From Leifsonia sp. 71-9 (GTDB lineage Bacteria > Actinomycetota > Actinomycetes > Actinomycetales > Microbacteriaceae), in the NCBI RefSeq assembly GCF_001898805.1, contig NZ_MKVJ01000017.1, positions 228,066-292,065 of the forward strand: 64,000 nucleotides of DNA, read 5' to 3'. A program made the translations under genes and the position numbers. Each line of letters opens with the position of its first letter. The stretch's first letter is position 1. Under the pieces are notes generated by a model. The model was not told where the DNA came from. It ran no database searches and worked only from the letters and a program-made list of their open reading frames with translations. Shown here one piece after another: positions 1-8,750 of the stretch.

Positions 1-54
1 AACACCCCCGACTCGTCCATGGCGAACACAGGGTTCCGCACGGTCGCTCGCTGA
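1..54 (+). CDS. Formylglycine-generating enzyme family protein, C-terminal fragment
   Basis: The window opens inside a reading frame that ends with TGA at 52-54. The visible tail reads NTPDSSMANTGFRTVAR. The NTPDS...GFR pattern is the characteristic end of the SUMF1/FGE-sulfatase fold (human SUMF1 ends with NTPDSASDNLGFRCA). These enzymes oxidise a cysteine in sulfatases to formylglycine, but many bacterial members have other or unknown roles. Only 17 residues are present, so the active-site cysteines cannot be seen. The family call rests on this short motif alone; the rest lies upstream of the window. Confidence 0.7.
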   Translation, partial: NTPDSSMANTGFRTVAR

Positions 55-168
55 CCCCCTGATCGTGGGTCGCCGAGCGGCTACGACGCGGGCGCGCGCT
101 CGGCTAGGCTCACCGCAGCGGTGCGTGCGCGCCGCAGTGCCAGTGAGGGCACCGAGGGGGGAGTCGCA

Positions 169-1866
169 GTGGGGGCACATCGCCGTCGCATCATCATGTC
201 GGTCGTGGCGGGGGTCGCGGTCGCTGCGGCCGTCTCGGTCCCGATGCTGCCTGCTGCCGCGAACGTGCTTAACCCGCCGGCCGTCGTCGGTTACATCGAC
301 AGCATCGCGATCAGCTACGTGCAGGACTCGCCGTCGCCGTCGCTCCACGTCGCCGGGTGGGCGGGCGACCTCAACGACGGGTGGGAGAACGGGCGCGGCG
401 CGGCAGCGATCGAGCTCGTCGCGACGCCGGCCGCCGGCGGTGCCACCACGACCATCGGGTGGGCGGAGCGCCAGGACTACGACATCCCCCGCGCGGATGT
501 GCGCCGGGCGTACCCGCAGCTGGGCCCGAACCAGGGCTTCGACGTCCGCTGGGCGAAGGCCCCGAGCGTGGGTGCCCTGAACGTGTGTGCGCGCATGTGG
601 AACCTCAACGCCGCGATGCCCCCGGGCGGATGGGTGCTGGTCGGTTGCGCGAGCGTGACCGTGCCCGCGACCCGCCCCTCGATCGCGAAGACGCCGTCGA
701 GCGTGGTGGCGGGAACCCCCGTGACGGTGACGAGTGGGACGACCCAGGGGACGGACTCGTTCGCTTGGTGGGCCTGGAACCCTTCCGCGCCCGACCCGTC
801 CGGCTATCCCCAGCCGATCCCCGGCGCGACCTCGGCCAGCTACATCCCGACGGCGCGGTACATCGGTAACGAGCTCCAGGCGGTGGTGACGACGCGCGTG
901 CCCGGCCGCGCGCCCGTCGAGCAGTATCCGTACATGACCACGGTCGACTACCCCGACCACACCGTGGACCGGGTGGCGGGGAGCGACCGGTTCGGCAGCT
1001 CCGTCGCGGTGTCCCAGGCGGCGTTCCCGGATGCGGCCGCCGGTGTGCCCGTCGCGTACCTCGCGTCCGGTGTCGACTTCCCCGACGCACTGTCCGCCGG
1101 GCCTGCGGCGGCGGTGAAGCACGGGACCCTGCTGCTCACCATGCCCGGCGCACTCGATCCCCGGATCGCCGCCGAGCTGACCCGTCTGCATCCGCCTCTG
1201 GTGGTGGTAGCGGGCGGTCCTGCGGTGATCGCCGACGCTGTGCTCGACGCGGTGCGCGCCCTGCCGTTCGCCCCCGAGGTGCGCCGTGTCGCCGGCGCGG
1301 ATCGCTTCGAGACGTCGCGGGCCGTGGCCCTGGATGCGTTCGGTGCTGCCGCTCCGTCGGTCTTCGTGGCGACCGGCCGCGGATTCGCCGACGCGCTCAC
1401 CGCCGGTGCCGCGGCGGCGGCGGCCGGGGCGCCCGTCCTGCTCACCGACGGCGCACGGAGCACCGCCGACGCGGCCACGCAGGACGTCCTCGCCGGCTGG
1501 GGAACGCGCACCGTCTCCGTCGTCGGAGGCCCGGCGAGCGTTTCGGCGGGCGTGGCCGCCAGCCTCGGTCCCGCCATCTCGGTGACGCGGCTCTCCGGCG
1601 GGGACCGGTTCGGGACGGCGGCGGCCGTCGCGGCGGCCGCACCCGCGTCGTCGACCGCCTACTTCGCGAGCGGATTCGGTTTCCCCGACGCGCTCAGCGT
1701 CTCCGCCTTGGCGGGCTCGGCGCACGCGCCGCTCCTTCTGACCACGGGATCGTGCATCCCCGTCGTCGAGCTGCAGACCATGCTCGACCGGGGAGTGGAC
1801 CGGTTCCGCATCATCGGCGGTGAGACGGTGCAGACGACCGACATCAACTGGGGGCGCCCCTGCTGA
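169..1866 (+). CDS. Secreted cell-wall-binding repeat 2 family protein
   Basis: Exported protein of about 565 residues. The GTG at 169 is chosen because a GAGGGGGGA ribosome binding site lies at 153-162; an in-frame GTG at 121 lacks one. A TAGGCT -10 box at 106-111 suits a transcript starting near 118. Residues 4-32 are a signal peptide (RRR, hydrophobic core, cleavage near PAAA). The N-terminal half is unassigned; from about residue 266 to the end there are three CW_binding_2 (PF04122) repeats, each with a GxDRFGT/S or GADRFET start, an F(P/A)DAL motif and a VVGGP-type turn. This family binds cell-wall polymers non-covalently in Gram-positives. No catalytic domain is recognisable, so it may be an adhesin or surface scaffold. 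Confidence 0.85.
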   Translation: MGAHRRRIIMSVVAGVAVAAAVSVPMLPAAANVLNPPAVVGYIDSIAISYVQDSPSPSLHVAGWAGDLNDGWENGRGAAAIELVATPAAGGATTTIGWAERQDYDIPRADVRRAYPQLGPNQGFDVRWAKAPSVGALNVCARMWNLNAAMPPGGWVLVGCASVTVPATRPSIAKTPSSVVAGTPVTVTSGTTQGTDSFAWWAWNPSAPDPSGYPQPIPGATSASYIPTARYIGNELQAVVTTRVPGRAPVEQYPYMTTVDYPDHTVDRVAGSDRFGSSVAVSQAAFPDAAAGVPVAYLASGVDFPDALSAGPAAAVKHGTLLLTMPGALDPRIAAELTRLHPPLVVVAGGPAVIADAVLDAVRALPFAPEVRRVAGADRFETSRAVALDAFGAAAPSVFVATGRGFADALTAGAAAAAAGAPVLLTDGARSTADAATQDVLAGWGTRTVSVVGGPASVSAGVAASLGPAISVTRLSGGDRFGTAAAVAAAAPASSTAYFASGFGFPDALSVSALAGSAHAPLLLTTGSCIPVVELQTMLDRGVDRFRIIGGETVQTTDINWGRPC

Positions 1867-1887
1867 TCCCGGCCGCCTGCGCGGGCC

Positions 1888-2433
1888 TCAGCCACCAAGC
1901 GCTGCGAGCAACTCGCGGTTGAACGCGGGCAGGTCGTCGGGCTTGCGCGACGAGATCAGGGTGAACGGTCCGTCGTCGACGACGACCTCCTCGTCCACCC
2001 ACGTCGCTCCGGCGTTGCGGTAGTCGGTCTGGAGGCTCGGCCAGCTCGTGAGGCGGCGGCCGTCGACGACGCCCGCCTCCACCAGCACCCAGCCGCCGTG
2101 GCAGATCACCGCGATCGGCTTGCCCGCGGCCGCGAACTCCTGCACCAGTTTCACCGCGCCGGGGAAGGTGCGCACCTGGTCGCCGTTCGCGACGCCGCCG
2201 GGAAGCACCAACGCGTCGAAGTCGTCGGCCGAGGCCGCATCCAGCGTCACGTCCACCGGGAAGCGATCCGCCGGCGTCAGGTGCTCGAACGCCTGCACCT
2301 CTCCCGAATCCTTCGAGACCAGCCGCGGAGTGCCTCCCGCGTCGGCCACCGCCTTCCAGGGCTCGGTCAGCTCCGCCTGCTCGATGCCCTCGGGGCCCAC
2401 CAGGAATGCGATCGTTCGTCCGTCTGCAGTCAT
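1888..2433 (-). CDS. DJ-1/PfpI family protein (type 1 glutamine amidotransferase-like)
   Basis: A 181-residue protein of the PfpI/YhbO branch of the DJ-1 superfamily. The nucleophile elbow is visible as AVICHGGW with Cys111-His112, and a conserved acidic residue near Glu16 fits the family's activation of the cysteine. Members have been described as intracellular proteases, chaperones or deglycases acting on glyoxal-modified macromolecules; the exact reaction is debated. It is transcribed divergently from the aldo/keto reductase at 2489, and both are typical carbonyl-stress functions, so joint action against reactive aldehydes is a reasonable inference. Confidence 0.9.
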   Translation of the reverse strand: MTADGRTIAFLVGPEGIEQAELTEPWKAVADAGGTPRLVSKDSGEVQAFEHLTPADRFPVDVTLDAASADDFDALVLPGGVANGDQVRTFPGAVKLVQEFAAAGKPIAVICHGGWVLVEAGVVDGRRLTSWPSLQTDYRNAGATWVDEEVVVDDGPFTLISSRKPDDLPAFNRELLAALGG

Positions 2434-2488
2434 GTCGTCTCCTTACGTCACCTCCACTGGTACGCCGGGGGAGCGGGAGAATGAACCC

Positions 2489-3313
2489 ATGACGAGCATC
2501 CCCCAGGTCACTCTCAACGACGGCAGCAGCATCCCGCAGCTCGGTTTCGGCGTCTACAAGATCCCGGAGGCCGAGACGGTGGATGCGGTGCTCGCCGCGC
2601 TCGACGCCGGTTACCGGCACATCGACACCGCCGCGTTCTACGAGAACGAGCGCGGCGTGGGGGAGGGCGTGCGCCGCAGCGGCCTCGATCGGGGCGACGT
2701 GTACGTGACCACCAAGGTGTGGTGGACCGAGAACGGCTACGACTCGACCCTGCGCTCGTTCGACGCGAGCCTGGAGCGGCTCGGCTTCGACACGGTCGAC
2801 CTCTTCCTCATCCACTGGCCGGCCCCGAAGCACGACAAGTACGTCGACACCTGGCGCGCGCTGGAGCGCATCCGGGAGGAGGGCCGCGCCCGGTCGATCG
2901 GCGTCGCGAACTTCCACACGCACCACCTCGACCGGCTCGCCGCCGAGACGGACGTCGTGCCTGCCGTCAACCAGGTCGAGCTGCACCCGTGGCTGCCGCA
3001 GGAGGAGGTGCGACGCTACGACCGGGAGCACGGCATCGTGACCGAGGCGTGGTCGCCGCTGGCGCGCGGTCGGGTGCTCGGCGACCCCACGCTCGACGGC
3101 CTCGCGCGGAAGCACGGGGTCACCCCGGCGCAGGTCGTCATCCGCTGGCAGCTGCAGCTCGGCAACGTCGTCATCCCGAAGTCGTCCACGCCCGCGCGCA
3201 TCCGCGAGAACCTCGACGTCTTCGGCTTCGAGCTCGACGCGGACGACCTCGCGTCCATCGCCGCGCTCGAGACCGGAGAGCGGACGGGGAAGGACCCGGA
3301 CGAGCTGGGCTGA
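2489..3313 (+). CDS. Aldo/keto reductase (AKR5-like)
   Basis: NADPH-dependent carbonyl reductase of 274 residues with an (alpha/beta)8 fold. The catalytic tetrad is visible as Asp46 and Tyr51 (HIDTAAFYENE), Lys76 (TTKVW) and His109 (LIHWP); the IPKSS loop near the C-terminus binds the adenosine phosphate. The family of 2,5-diketo-D-gluconate reductase-like enzymes reduces small aldehydes and ketones. The ATG at 2489 follows a GGGAGA ribosome binding site. An overlapping ATG at 2481 gives only three codons. It is divergent from the DJ-1/PfpI gene with a gap of 55 bp. Confidence 0.93.
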   Translation: MTSIPQVTLNDGSSIPQLGFGVYKIPEAETVDAVLAALDAGYRHIDTAAFYENERGVGEGVRRSGLDRGDVYVTTKVWWTENGYDSTLRSFDASLERLGFDTVDLFLIHWPAPKHDKYVDTWRALERIREEGRARSIGVANFHTHHLDRLAAETDVVPAVNQVELHPWLPQEEVRRYDREHGIVTEAWSPLARGRVLGDPTLDGLARKHGVTPAQVVIRWQLQLGNVVIPKSSTPARIRENLDVFGFELDADDLASIAALETGERTGKDPDELG

Positions 3314-3395
3314 CCGGACGCCGGCGGCACCGGTCAGGCGACCGCGGAGCGGTGCGGCTTCCGGTCGAAGCGGCGCCCGGCCGGTCATGGACGGC

Positions 3396-3788
3396 TCAGT
3401 AGTCGTAGCCGTAATCGGTGTAGCTGCCGTAGTGCGTCAGGTCGCCGAACGCGGTGAGTGCGATGCCGAACCAGATCGCGACGAAGACGGTGGAGACGAC
3501 GACGGCGGCGATCGCGGCGTAGCCGAGGATGACGGCGGTCAGGGCCAGGCCGCGGCCGGCCTCGCGGGTGCGCTTGATCGTGCTGAGGCCGATGTGTCCG
3601 AGCGCGAGGCCGAGGATCGGGCTCATGCAGACGGTGATGATCGACAGCAGCGCGAACACGTTGTGGCTGGCCAGCGGAGCCGATGTCGGCGCCGGAGCGG
3701 CGGGCGGGGCGAACGATGCGTCGGGGGCGACATACGCGGCGGGGGTCGGCTGCGGTTCGTGCTGGGCGGGGGAGTTCGGGGTTTTCAT
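3396..3788 (-). CDS. DUF4190 domain membrane protein
   Basis: A 130-residue protein with a Pro/Ala-rich cytoplasmic N-terminus (residues 1-40), then a hydrophobic pair of segments (about 42-66 and 80-110) separated by the HIGLSTIKRTREAGRGLALTAVILGY stretch typical of DUF4190 (given here in words: a short basic loop between two helices). The tail is Tyr-rich (YGSYTDYGYDY). DUF4190 proteins are common in actinobacteria and have no assigned biochemical function. The start ATG at 3788 follows a GGAGG-like site on the minus strand (3795-3800). Confidence 0.8.
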   Translation of the reverse strand: MKTPNSPAQHEPQPTPAAYVAPDASFAPPAAPAPTSAPLASHNVFALLSIITVCMSPILGLALGHIGLSTIKRTREAGRGLALTAVILGYAAIAAVVVSTVFVAIWFGIALTAFGDLTHYGSYTDYGYDY

Positions 3789-4271
3789 GGGTGATGGTCC
3801 TCCTGGGCCGTGTCGGTGGTCGAGGGGACGGCGATGAGTGGGTGGGGGCGGGTCGCCCGTCGCTGCGCCCGCGCCCGGCCCTGAAGCGACCGCGGTGGCT
3901 GACCGCGTCCCCGTACGCGCCCCCTCGGCTGTACGGCCCCCGCGGCCTGATCCAACCGTGCCCTACGCCTCGGACGGCCGGTGTGGGCCGTGGGAAATAT
4001 CGGTAATCGACCGGGCAGAATGCCGTAACCGCCCGAGAGGGACCGGTCTCGAGCTGCGGCGCCAGCGTATCGACCGGCGGCCTCGTCATCTCGGCGGCCT
4101 CGCGAGCGCGGCGACCTGGTCATCCCGACGTCGCCGACGGGCGCGCACACTCAGACAGTGCTCGCCGGATACGCAATCGGGCCGCCTCGACCTCGCGTTT
4201 TCCGGCCGCGACTTCCGCAATTCGCGACGCCGTCGCCGTGTTCGCCGCAGGGAATGCCTACGCTTCTCGAC
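3789..4271. other. Intergenic region without a recognisable gene
   Basis: About 480 bp separate the DUF4190 gene from the small ORF at 4272. I see several open frames but none with a ribosome binding site, conserved motif or family resemblance. It contains the promoter and leader of the DUF4190 gene on its left side. Confidence 0.5.
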
Positions 4272-4493
4272 GTGAAAGACCCGATCCCCGTCGCCCGGAC
4301 CCGCGAGGCGCTCCTCCGCAGACCCGACGGAGTGAGTCTGCTGCAGGTGTTCCTCGTCGGCGGCGCGGTGCCCCAGACCGTCACGCTGCCGTCCCCTCGG
4401 CCGACCGGAGGTTCCGACCGGTATCGGCTCGTGCACAGCTCGCCGATGCGGCTGGAGTACGTGTGCGAGGAGACCGTCCCCGTCGCCGTGTGA
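4272..4493 (+). CDS. Small hypothetical protein
   Basis: A 73-residue frame starting at GTG 4272 (an in-frame ATG lies at 4254). It contains a central hydrophobic stretch (LLQVFLVGGAV) and a C-terminal part ending EYVCEETVPVAV. No ribosome binding site is obvious at either start. It ends 51 bp before the convergent MFS gene. I do not recognise a family. It is listed because the frame is uninterrupted, sits in an otherwise empty gap, and its composition is less arginine-rich than the usual antisense frames in this genome. Confidence 0.35.
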   Translation: MKDPIPVARTREALLRRPDGVSLLQVFLVGGAVPQTVTLPSPRPTGGSDRYRLVHSSPMRLEYVCEETVPVAV

Positions 4494-4544
4494 GGACGGC
4501 CGGAGCGCGCGCGCCCGGCAGGGGCCGATGGATGCCGCCGCTGG

Positions 4545-5789
4545 TCAGCGAGGCACGTCGGCCGTTCGGCTCCGCGCCCGAGCGTCCGCACGACCTCGGC
4601 CGACCGGACGCCCTGCCAGCGTCGTGACCCAGCCTCCGGCGACGATGGCGGCGGCGACGAGCAGGAGCGGTGCTCCGCCGATGCCGTCGAAGAGCAGGCC
4701 GCCGGCGAAGGCGCCGACCGCGATGGCGCCGTTGAAGACACCGGACCACATCGCGGAGCTGCGTTCGACGAGAGCGGGGTTGGCGGTGCGGATCCACGCC
4801 TGCGTGGCGACGCCGATGGCTCCGTAGCCGACGCCCCAGAGCGTCAGGACCGCGAAGGCGCTCCAGATCGCGGCGACGGAGACGGGGAGGAGCGCGGTGC
4901 CCAGCGCGATGGCGCCGAGCGCGATCAGGAGCGCGCTGCGCGGGCGGCCGGCGGCGAGCGGGCCGATGACGGCGTTCCCGGCGATGCCGGCGAGACCGAA
5001 CACGGCCAGCGCCGCCACGATGAGGGGCGGCGTGATGGCCGGGTTGGTCTCGAGCACGGGCCGGATGTAGGTGTAGGCCATGAAATGCCCGACCACCACG
5101 AGGGCGGTGATGGCGAATCCGGTCCGGACGCCGCGGTCGCGCCAGGGGAGCAGCATCCCCGAGAGGCGTGCGCGTTCGACGACGGGGAGTCGCGGCATCG
5201 CCACGAGGGCGGCGATCGCGGACGCGGCGCTCAGAGCGGCGACCGCCCAGAAGGCGGCGCGCCAGCCGGCGAGCCCGGCGATGAACGTTCCGGCGGGCAG
5301 GCCGAGGACCATGCCGATCGAGGTGCCGGAGAAGATCGCGGTCATCGCCCGTCCGAGGTGCGCCGGATCCGCCAGCCGCGGACCGAGCCCTCCCGCCGAC
5401 GCCCACACCACACCCATCGAGACGCCGATGAGGACGCGGGTGACGGCGAACATCGCGAAGCTCGGGGAGAGCGCGCTCCCGATGTTCGCGAGCGTCAGCA
5501 GCGCGAGGAACCCGACGAGGAGCGTGCGCCGATCCCCGCGACCGGCGATCACCGGAGTGAGGGGAGCGACGATCGCCGCCAGGACGCCCGTGATGGTGAG
5601 GGACATCCCGGCGAGCCCGGTGTTCACCGCCAGGTCCGCGGCGATGGACGGGAGGAGCCCGACCGGCATCATCTCGGCGGTGACGACGGTGAAGGTCGAC
5701 AGCGCCACCGCGAGCACCGGGGCCCACCGGAAGTCGGGGGCGGGAGGCGGGGTGGAGGGCGTCACGGGGTCGGTCCGCTGGGTCGTCAT
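4545..5789 (-). CDS. MFS transporter (DHA1/arabinose-efflux type)
   Basis: Major facilitator of 414 residues with about 12 membrane segments. Features of the DHA1 drug:H+ antiporter group are visible: an N-terminal segment with VVTAEMMPVGLLPSIAADL, and a GRGDRR loop between helices 2 and 3 (the motif A position). The start is ATG 5789; longer forms reaching 5981 run through the operators and the tetR leader and are rejected. It is divergent from a TetR gene, with three copies of a palindrome between them, which points to ligand-induced efflux. The substrate cannot be told from sequence. Confidence 0.9.
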   Translation of the reverse strand: MTTQRTDPVTPSTPPPAPDFRWAPVLAVALSTFTVVTAEMMPVGLLPSIAADLAVNTGLAGMSLTITGVLAAIVAPLTPVIAGRGDRRTLLVGFLALLTLANIGSALSPSFAMFAVTRVLIGVSMGVVWASAGGLGPRLADPAHLGRAMTAIFSGTSIGMVLGLPAGTFIAGLAGWRAAFWAVAALSAASAIAALVAMPRLPVVERARLSGMLLPWRDRGVRTGFAITALVVVGHFMAYTYIRPVLETNPAITPPLIVAALAVFGLAGIAGNAVIGPLAAGRPRSALLIALGAIALGTALLPVSVAAIWSAFAVLTLWGVGYGAIGVATQAWIRTANPALVERSSAMWSGVFNGAIAVGAFAGGLLFDGIGGAPLLLVAAAIVAGGWVTTLAGRPVGRGRADARARSRTADVPR

Positions 5790-5822
5790 CGTGGGGGAGC
5801 TGCTTTCGTCCGGTCGGCGGAT

Positions 5823-5893
5823 ACATACGCCGCGTATGTGGATGACCGTATTCACATACGGCGCGTATGTCAATTCACATGCGCCGCGTATGC
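5823..5893. promoter_or_regulatory. Three TetR operators in the divergent tetR/MFS promoter
   Basis: Three versions of one palindrome: ACATACGCCGCGTATGT (5823-5839), ACATACGGCGCGTATGT (5854-5870) and ACATGCGCCGCGTATGC (5877-5893). Centres are 31 and 23 bp apart. On the minus strand TTGACA (5873-5868) and TACGGT (5850-5845), 17 bp apart, form the MFS promoter, with the second operator inside the spacer and the first just after the -10. On the plus strand TTCACA (5874-5879) and TAGACT (5898-5903) form the tetR promoter with the third operator in the spacer. Both promoters would be blocked by bound repressor. Confidence 0.85.
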
Positions 5894-5964
5894 GAGCTAG
5901 ACTGGAGGCCCACCCCGGACGACCCCCACCCCTGGACGACCCCACCCCGGACGACGGAGAATCG

Positions 5965-6591
5965 ATGGCCGCGACCTCCACCGCGCAGAAGCCCGACCGC
6001 CGTTCGCGCGCCCAGATGATCGACCAGACCCGCGACCAGCTGTTGACCGCCGCGCGGGCGCATTTCGCCGAGCACGGCTACGCGGGCACCTCCATGGACG
6101 AGCTGACGGCGTCCGCCGGGCTCACCCGCGGCGCGCTCTACCATCACTTCGGCGGCAAGCAGGGGCTGCTCGAAGCGGTCGTGCGTCAGCTGGATGCGGA
6201 GCTGTGCGCCCAGCTGCGGACGATCCTCACCGGCCACGACGACCCGCTCGTCGCGCTCGACGAGCGCAGCCGCGCCTACATCGAGAAGACCCAGTCGGCC
6301 GAGTTCCAGCGGATCATGTTCACCGACGCGCCCGCCGTCATCCCGGACGCGGTGGAGGAGACGTCGGCGGCGTGCATCGCGACCCTGGCGGAGGTCGTCG
6401 CCGAGGCGCGGCAGCGCGGCATCGTCGCCGAGCACGTGTCGCCGGTGGCGATCGCGACCATGCTCAACGGGGCGCTCGCGGATGCGTCGCGCTGGGTCGC
6501 CGCCGCCCCGGAGGCCGACGAGAGCAGGCGCCGCCGGGTCGCGACCGAGTCGGCGTCCGCCCTCATCGGAGGCCTCCGCACGAACCGGTGA
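5965..6591 (+). CDS. TetR family transcriptional repressor
   Basis: A 208-residue one-component regulator. The N-terminal helix-turn-helix (about residues 17-63) carries the family signature: AARAHFAEHGYAGTSMDELT, then AGLTRGALYHHFGGKQGLL. The remaining two thirds is the ligand-binding/dimerisation domain. ATG 5965 has a GGAGA site five bases upstream. The gene is divergent from the MFS pump and the palindromes between them overlap its own promoter, so autorepression and control of the pump are expected. The ligand is unknown. Confidence 0.92.
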   Translation: MAATSTAQKPDRRSRAQMIDQTRDQLLTAARAHFAEHGYAGTSMDELTASAGLTRGALYHHFGGKQGLLEAVVRQLDAELCAQLRTILTGHDDPLVALDERSRAYIEKTQSAEFQRIMFTDAPAVIPDAVEETSAACIATLAEVVAEARQRGIVAEHVSPVAIATMLNGALADASRWVAAAPEADESRRRRVATESASALIGGLRTNR

Positions 6592-6607
6592 CCGCAGCGA
6601 CCCCGCG

Positions 6608-8746
6608 CTACTCGCCGGTCGGGTGCGCCCCGATCACGTCGAGCATCCACGCCAGCGAGAAGGCGCGCTCCCGCCAGGCGGAGTAGCGGCCCGAGACGCC
6701 GCCGTGACCGGCCGCCATCTCGATCTTGAGGAGCGCGTCCGCACCGGCGACGTCCCGCAGCTTCGCCACCCACTTGGCCGGCTCCACGTAGAGCACGCGC
6801 GTGTCGTTCAGGCTGGTGACGGCGAGGATGCGCGGGTAGTGCGACTCGTGCACGTTCTCCAGCGGCGAGTACGACTTCATGTACGCGTACACGTCGGCGT
6901 CGTGCAGCGGGTCGCCCCACTCGTCCCACTCGATCACCGTGAGGGGGAGGGAGGGGTCGAGGATACTGGTCAGCGGGTCGACGAACGGCACCTCGGCGAG
7001 CACGCCGGCGAAGTACTTCGGGGCGAGGTTGGCGATGGCGCCCATGAGCAGGCCGCCGGCGCTGCCGCCCTGGGCGACGAGCCGGTCGGGGGAGGTCCAG
7101 CCCTCGTCGATCAGGTGGCGCGCCGACTCCACGAAGTCGGTGAAGGTGTTCTTCTTGTGGAGCTTCTTGCCGTTCTCGTACCAGAGCCGGCCGAGCTCGC
7201 CGCCGCCGCGCACGTGCGCGATGGCGAAGACCACGCCGCGGTCCAGCAGACTGAGGCGCGGGATGCCGAACGACGGGTCCATGCTCGCCTCGTACGACCC
7301 GTAGCCGTAGAGCACCAGCGGGGCCGGCTCCCCGGGCGTCACCAGGTCGCGGCGGTAGACGAGCGAGATCGGGATGCGCGTGCCGTCCTTCGCCGTCGCC
7401 CATTCGCGCTTCTGCTCGAACAGCTCGGGGTCGAATTCGCCGAGCACCGGCTGCTGCTTGCGGAGCGTCAGCTCGCGGGTGCGCACGTCGTAGTCGAAGA
7501 CGCTCGACGGGGTGACGAAGCTGCCGTACCCGAGCCGCAGCGAGGGTTGCGTCCACTCGGGGTTGCCGCCGACGCCGACGGTGAAGAGCTCCTCGTCGAA
7601 ATGCAGCTCGTGGAGGGTGTCGTCGCCCGATCCGCCGTCCTCGGGGATGCACGCGACGGCCACGCGGGTGAGGCCCTCGCGGCGGTACTCCAGCGCCACG
7701 AAGTCGCGGAACGCATCCACGCCCTCGATCCGGACGGCGGGGTTGTGGGCGAGGATCGTCGTGCGAGGCCCCTGCGGGTCGTCGGCGGAGACGCTCACCA
7801 GCTCGAAGTTGACGGCGTCGTCGTTGTGGACGATGAGGAGGCGGTCGTGGCCGTTCACGACGGCGTGCTCGATGTCGTACTCGACGCCGTCCTTGCGCGG
7901 CCAGACGACGGTGAACTCGCCGGTCGGGTCGTCCGACGACAGCAGCCACGCCTCGCTGGTGACGTTGGAGCCGGCCTCGATGACGAGATAGCGGCGGCTG
8001 CGGGTGAGCCCCACGCCGATCCAGAACCGCTCGTCCGGCTCGTGGAAGACCTGCGCGTCCTCCTCGGCGTCCGGGCCCTGGCCGACGCGGTGCCGCCAGA
8101 CGGTGTCGGGCCGCCACGCGTCGTCCACGGTCGTGTAGAAGATGTGCTCGCCGCTCTGGTCGAAGAGCGCGCCGGCGCCCGTGCCCTCGATCTCGTCGGG
8201 GAAGGCCTCGCCGCCGGCGACCAGGGACCGCACGCGGACCGTGTACCGCTCGTCGCCCTCGGTGTCGACGCCGTAGAGCAGGCGCGTGCCGTCCGCGCTC
8301 ACGTCGAAGCTGCCGAGCGCGTAGAAGTCGTGCCCCTCCGACTCCACGTTGTCGTCGAGGAGGATCTGCTCGCCCGGGAGGCCGGCGACCTGCGCCGCGT
8401 CGTCGAGGGCCGGCGGCTCCCAGTCGTCGGGGGAGGAGATGGGGGCGCGGCAGTGGATGCCGTACTGCTTGCCCTCCACCGTGCGGGTGTAGTACCACCA
8501 GTCGCCCTCGCGCACCGGGACGCTCAGGTCGGTCTCGCGCGTGCGGCCCTTGATCTCCTCGAAGATCTGCTCGCGCAGCAGCGACAGGTGCTCGGTGCGC
8601 GCGTTGGTGTACGCGTTCTCCTCGTGCAGGTGCGCGAGCACCGCCGGGTCGTCCTTGTCGCGCAGCCACTCGTACTCGTCGATGTACACGTCCCCGTGCT
8701 GGACGCGCTCGGTCGGCTTCTTCGCGGTGGTGGGCGGGGTGAGCAT
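6608..8746 (-). CDS. ptrB: Oligopeptidase B, S9 family
   Basis: A 712-residue serine peptidase of clan SC: an N-terminal seven-bladed propeller (about residues 70-420) that gates access, then an alpha/beta hydrolase domain. The catalytic triad is visible as Ser562 in GGSAGG, Asp648 in SLNDTRV and His681 in AAGHGG. Oligopeptidase B cleaves small peptides after Arg or Lys in the cytosol. Length and motifs match the family (about 680-730 residues). The start lies only 4 bp downstream of the FUSC gene's stop, so the two are probably co-transcribed. Confidence 0.95.
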   Translation of the reverse strand: MLTPPTTAKKPTERVQHGDVYIDEYEWLRDKDDPAVLAHLHEENAYTNARTEHLSLLREQIFEEIKGRTRETDLSVPVREGDWWYYTRTVEGKQYGIHCRAPISSPDDWEPPALDDAAQVAGLPGEQILLDDNVESEGHDFYALGSFDVSADGTRLLYGVDTEGDERYTVRVRSLVAGGEAFPDEIEGTGAGALFDQSGEHIFYTTVDDAWRPDTVWRHRVGQGPDAEEDAQVFHEPDERFWIGVGLTRSRRYLVIEAGSNVTSEAWLLSSDDPTGEFTVVWPRKDGVEYDIEHAVVNGHDRLLIVHNDDAVNFELVSVSADDPQGPRTTILAHNPAVRIEGVDAFRDFVALEYRREGLTRVAVACIPEDGGSGDDTLHELHFDEELFTVGVGGNPEWTQPSLRLGYGSFVTPSSVFDYDVRTRELTLRKQQPVLGEFDPELFEQKREWATAKDGTRIPISLVYRRDLVTPGEPAPLVLYGYGSYEASMDPSFGIPRLSLLDRGVVFAIAHVRGGGELGRLWYENGKKLHKKNTFTDFVESARHLIDEGWTSPDRLVAQGGSAGGLLMGAIANLAPKYFAGVLAEVPFVDPLTSILDPSLPLTVIEWDEWGDPLHDADVYAYMKSYSPLENVHESHYPRILAVTSLNDTRVLYVEPAKWVAKLRDVAGADALLKIEMAAGHGGVSGRYSAWRERAFSLAWMLDVIGAHPTGE

Positions 8747-8750
8747 GTGC

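Noticed and set aside
121-168. Earlier GTG start for the cell-wall-binding protein
   Set aside because: Adds 16 polar residues before the signal peptide and has no ribosome binding site, whereas GTG 169 has one.
5790-5981. Longer N-terminus for the MFS transporter
   Set aside because: It would be coded across the operators and the tetR promoter and reads unlike any transporter; ATG 5789 gives the family's normal start.
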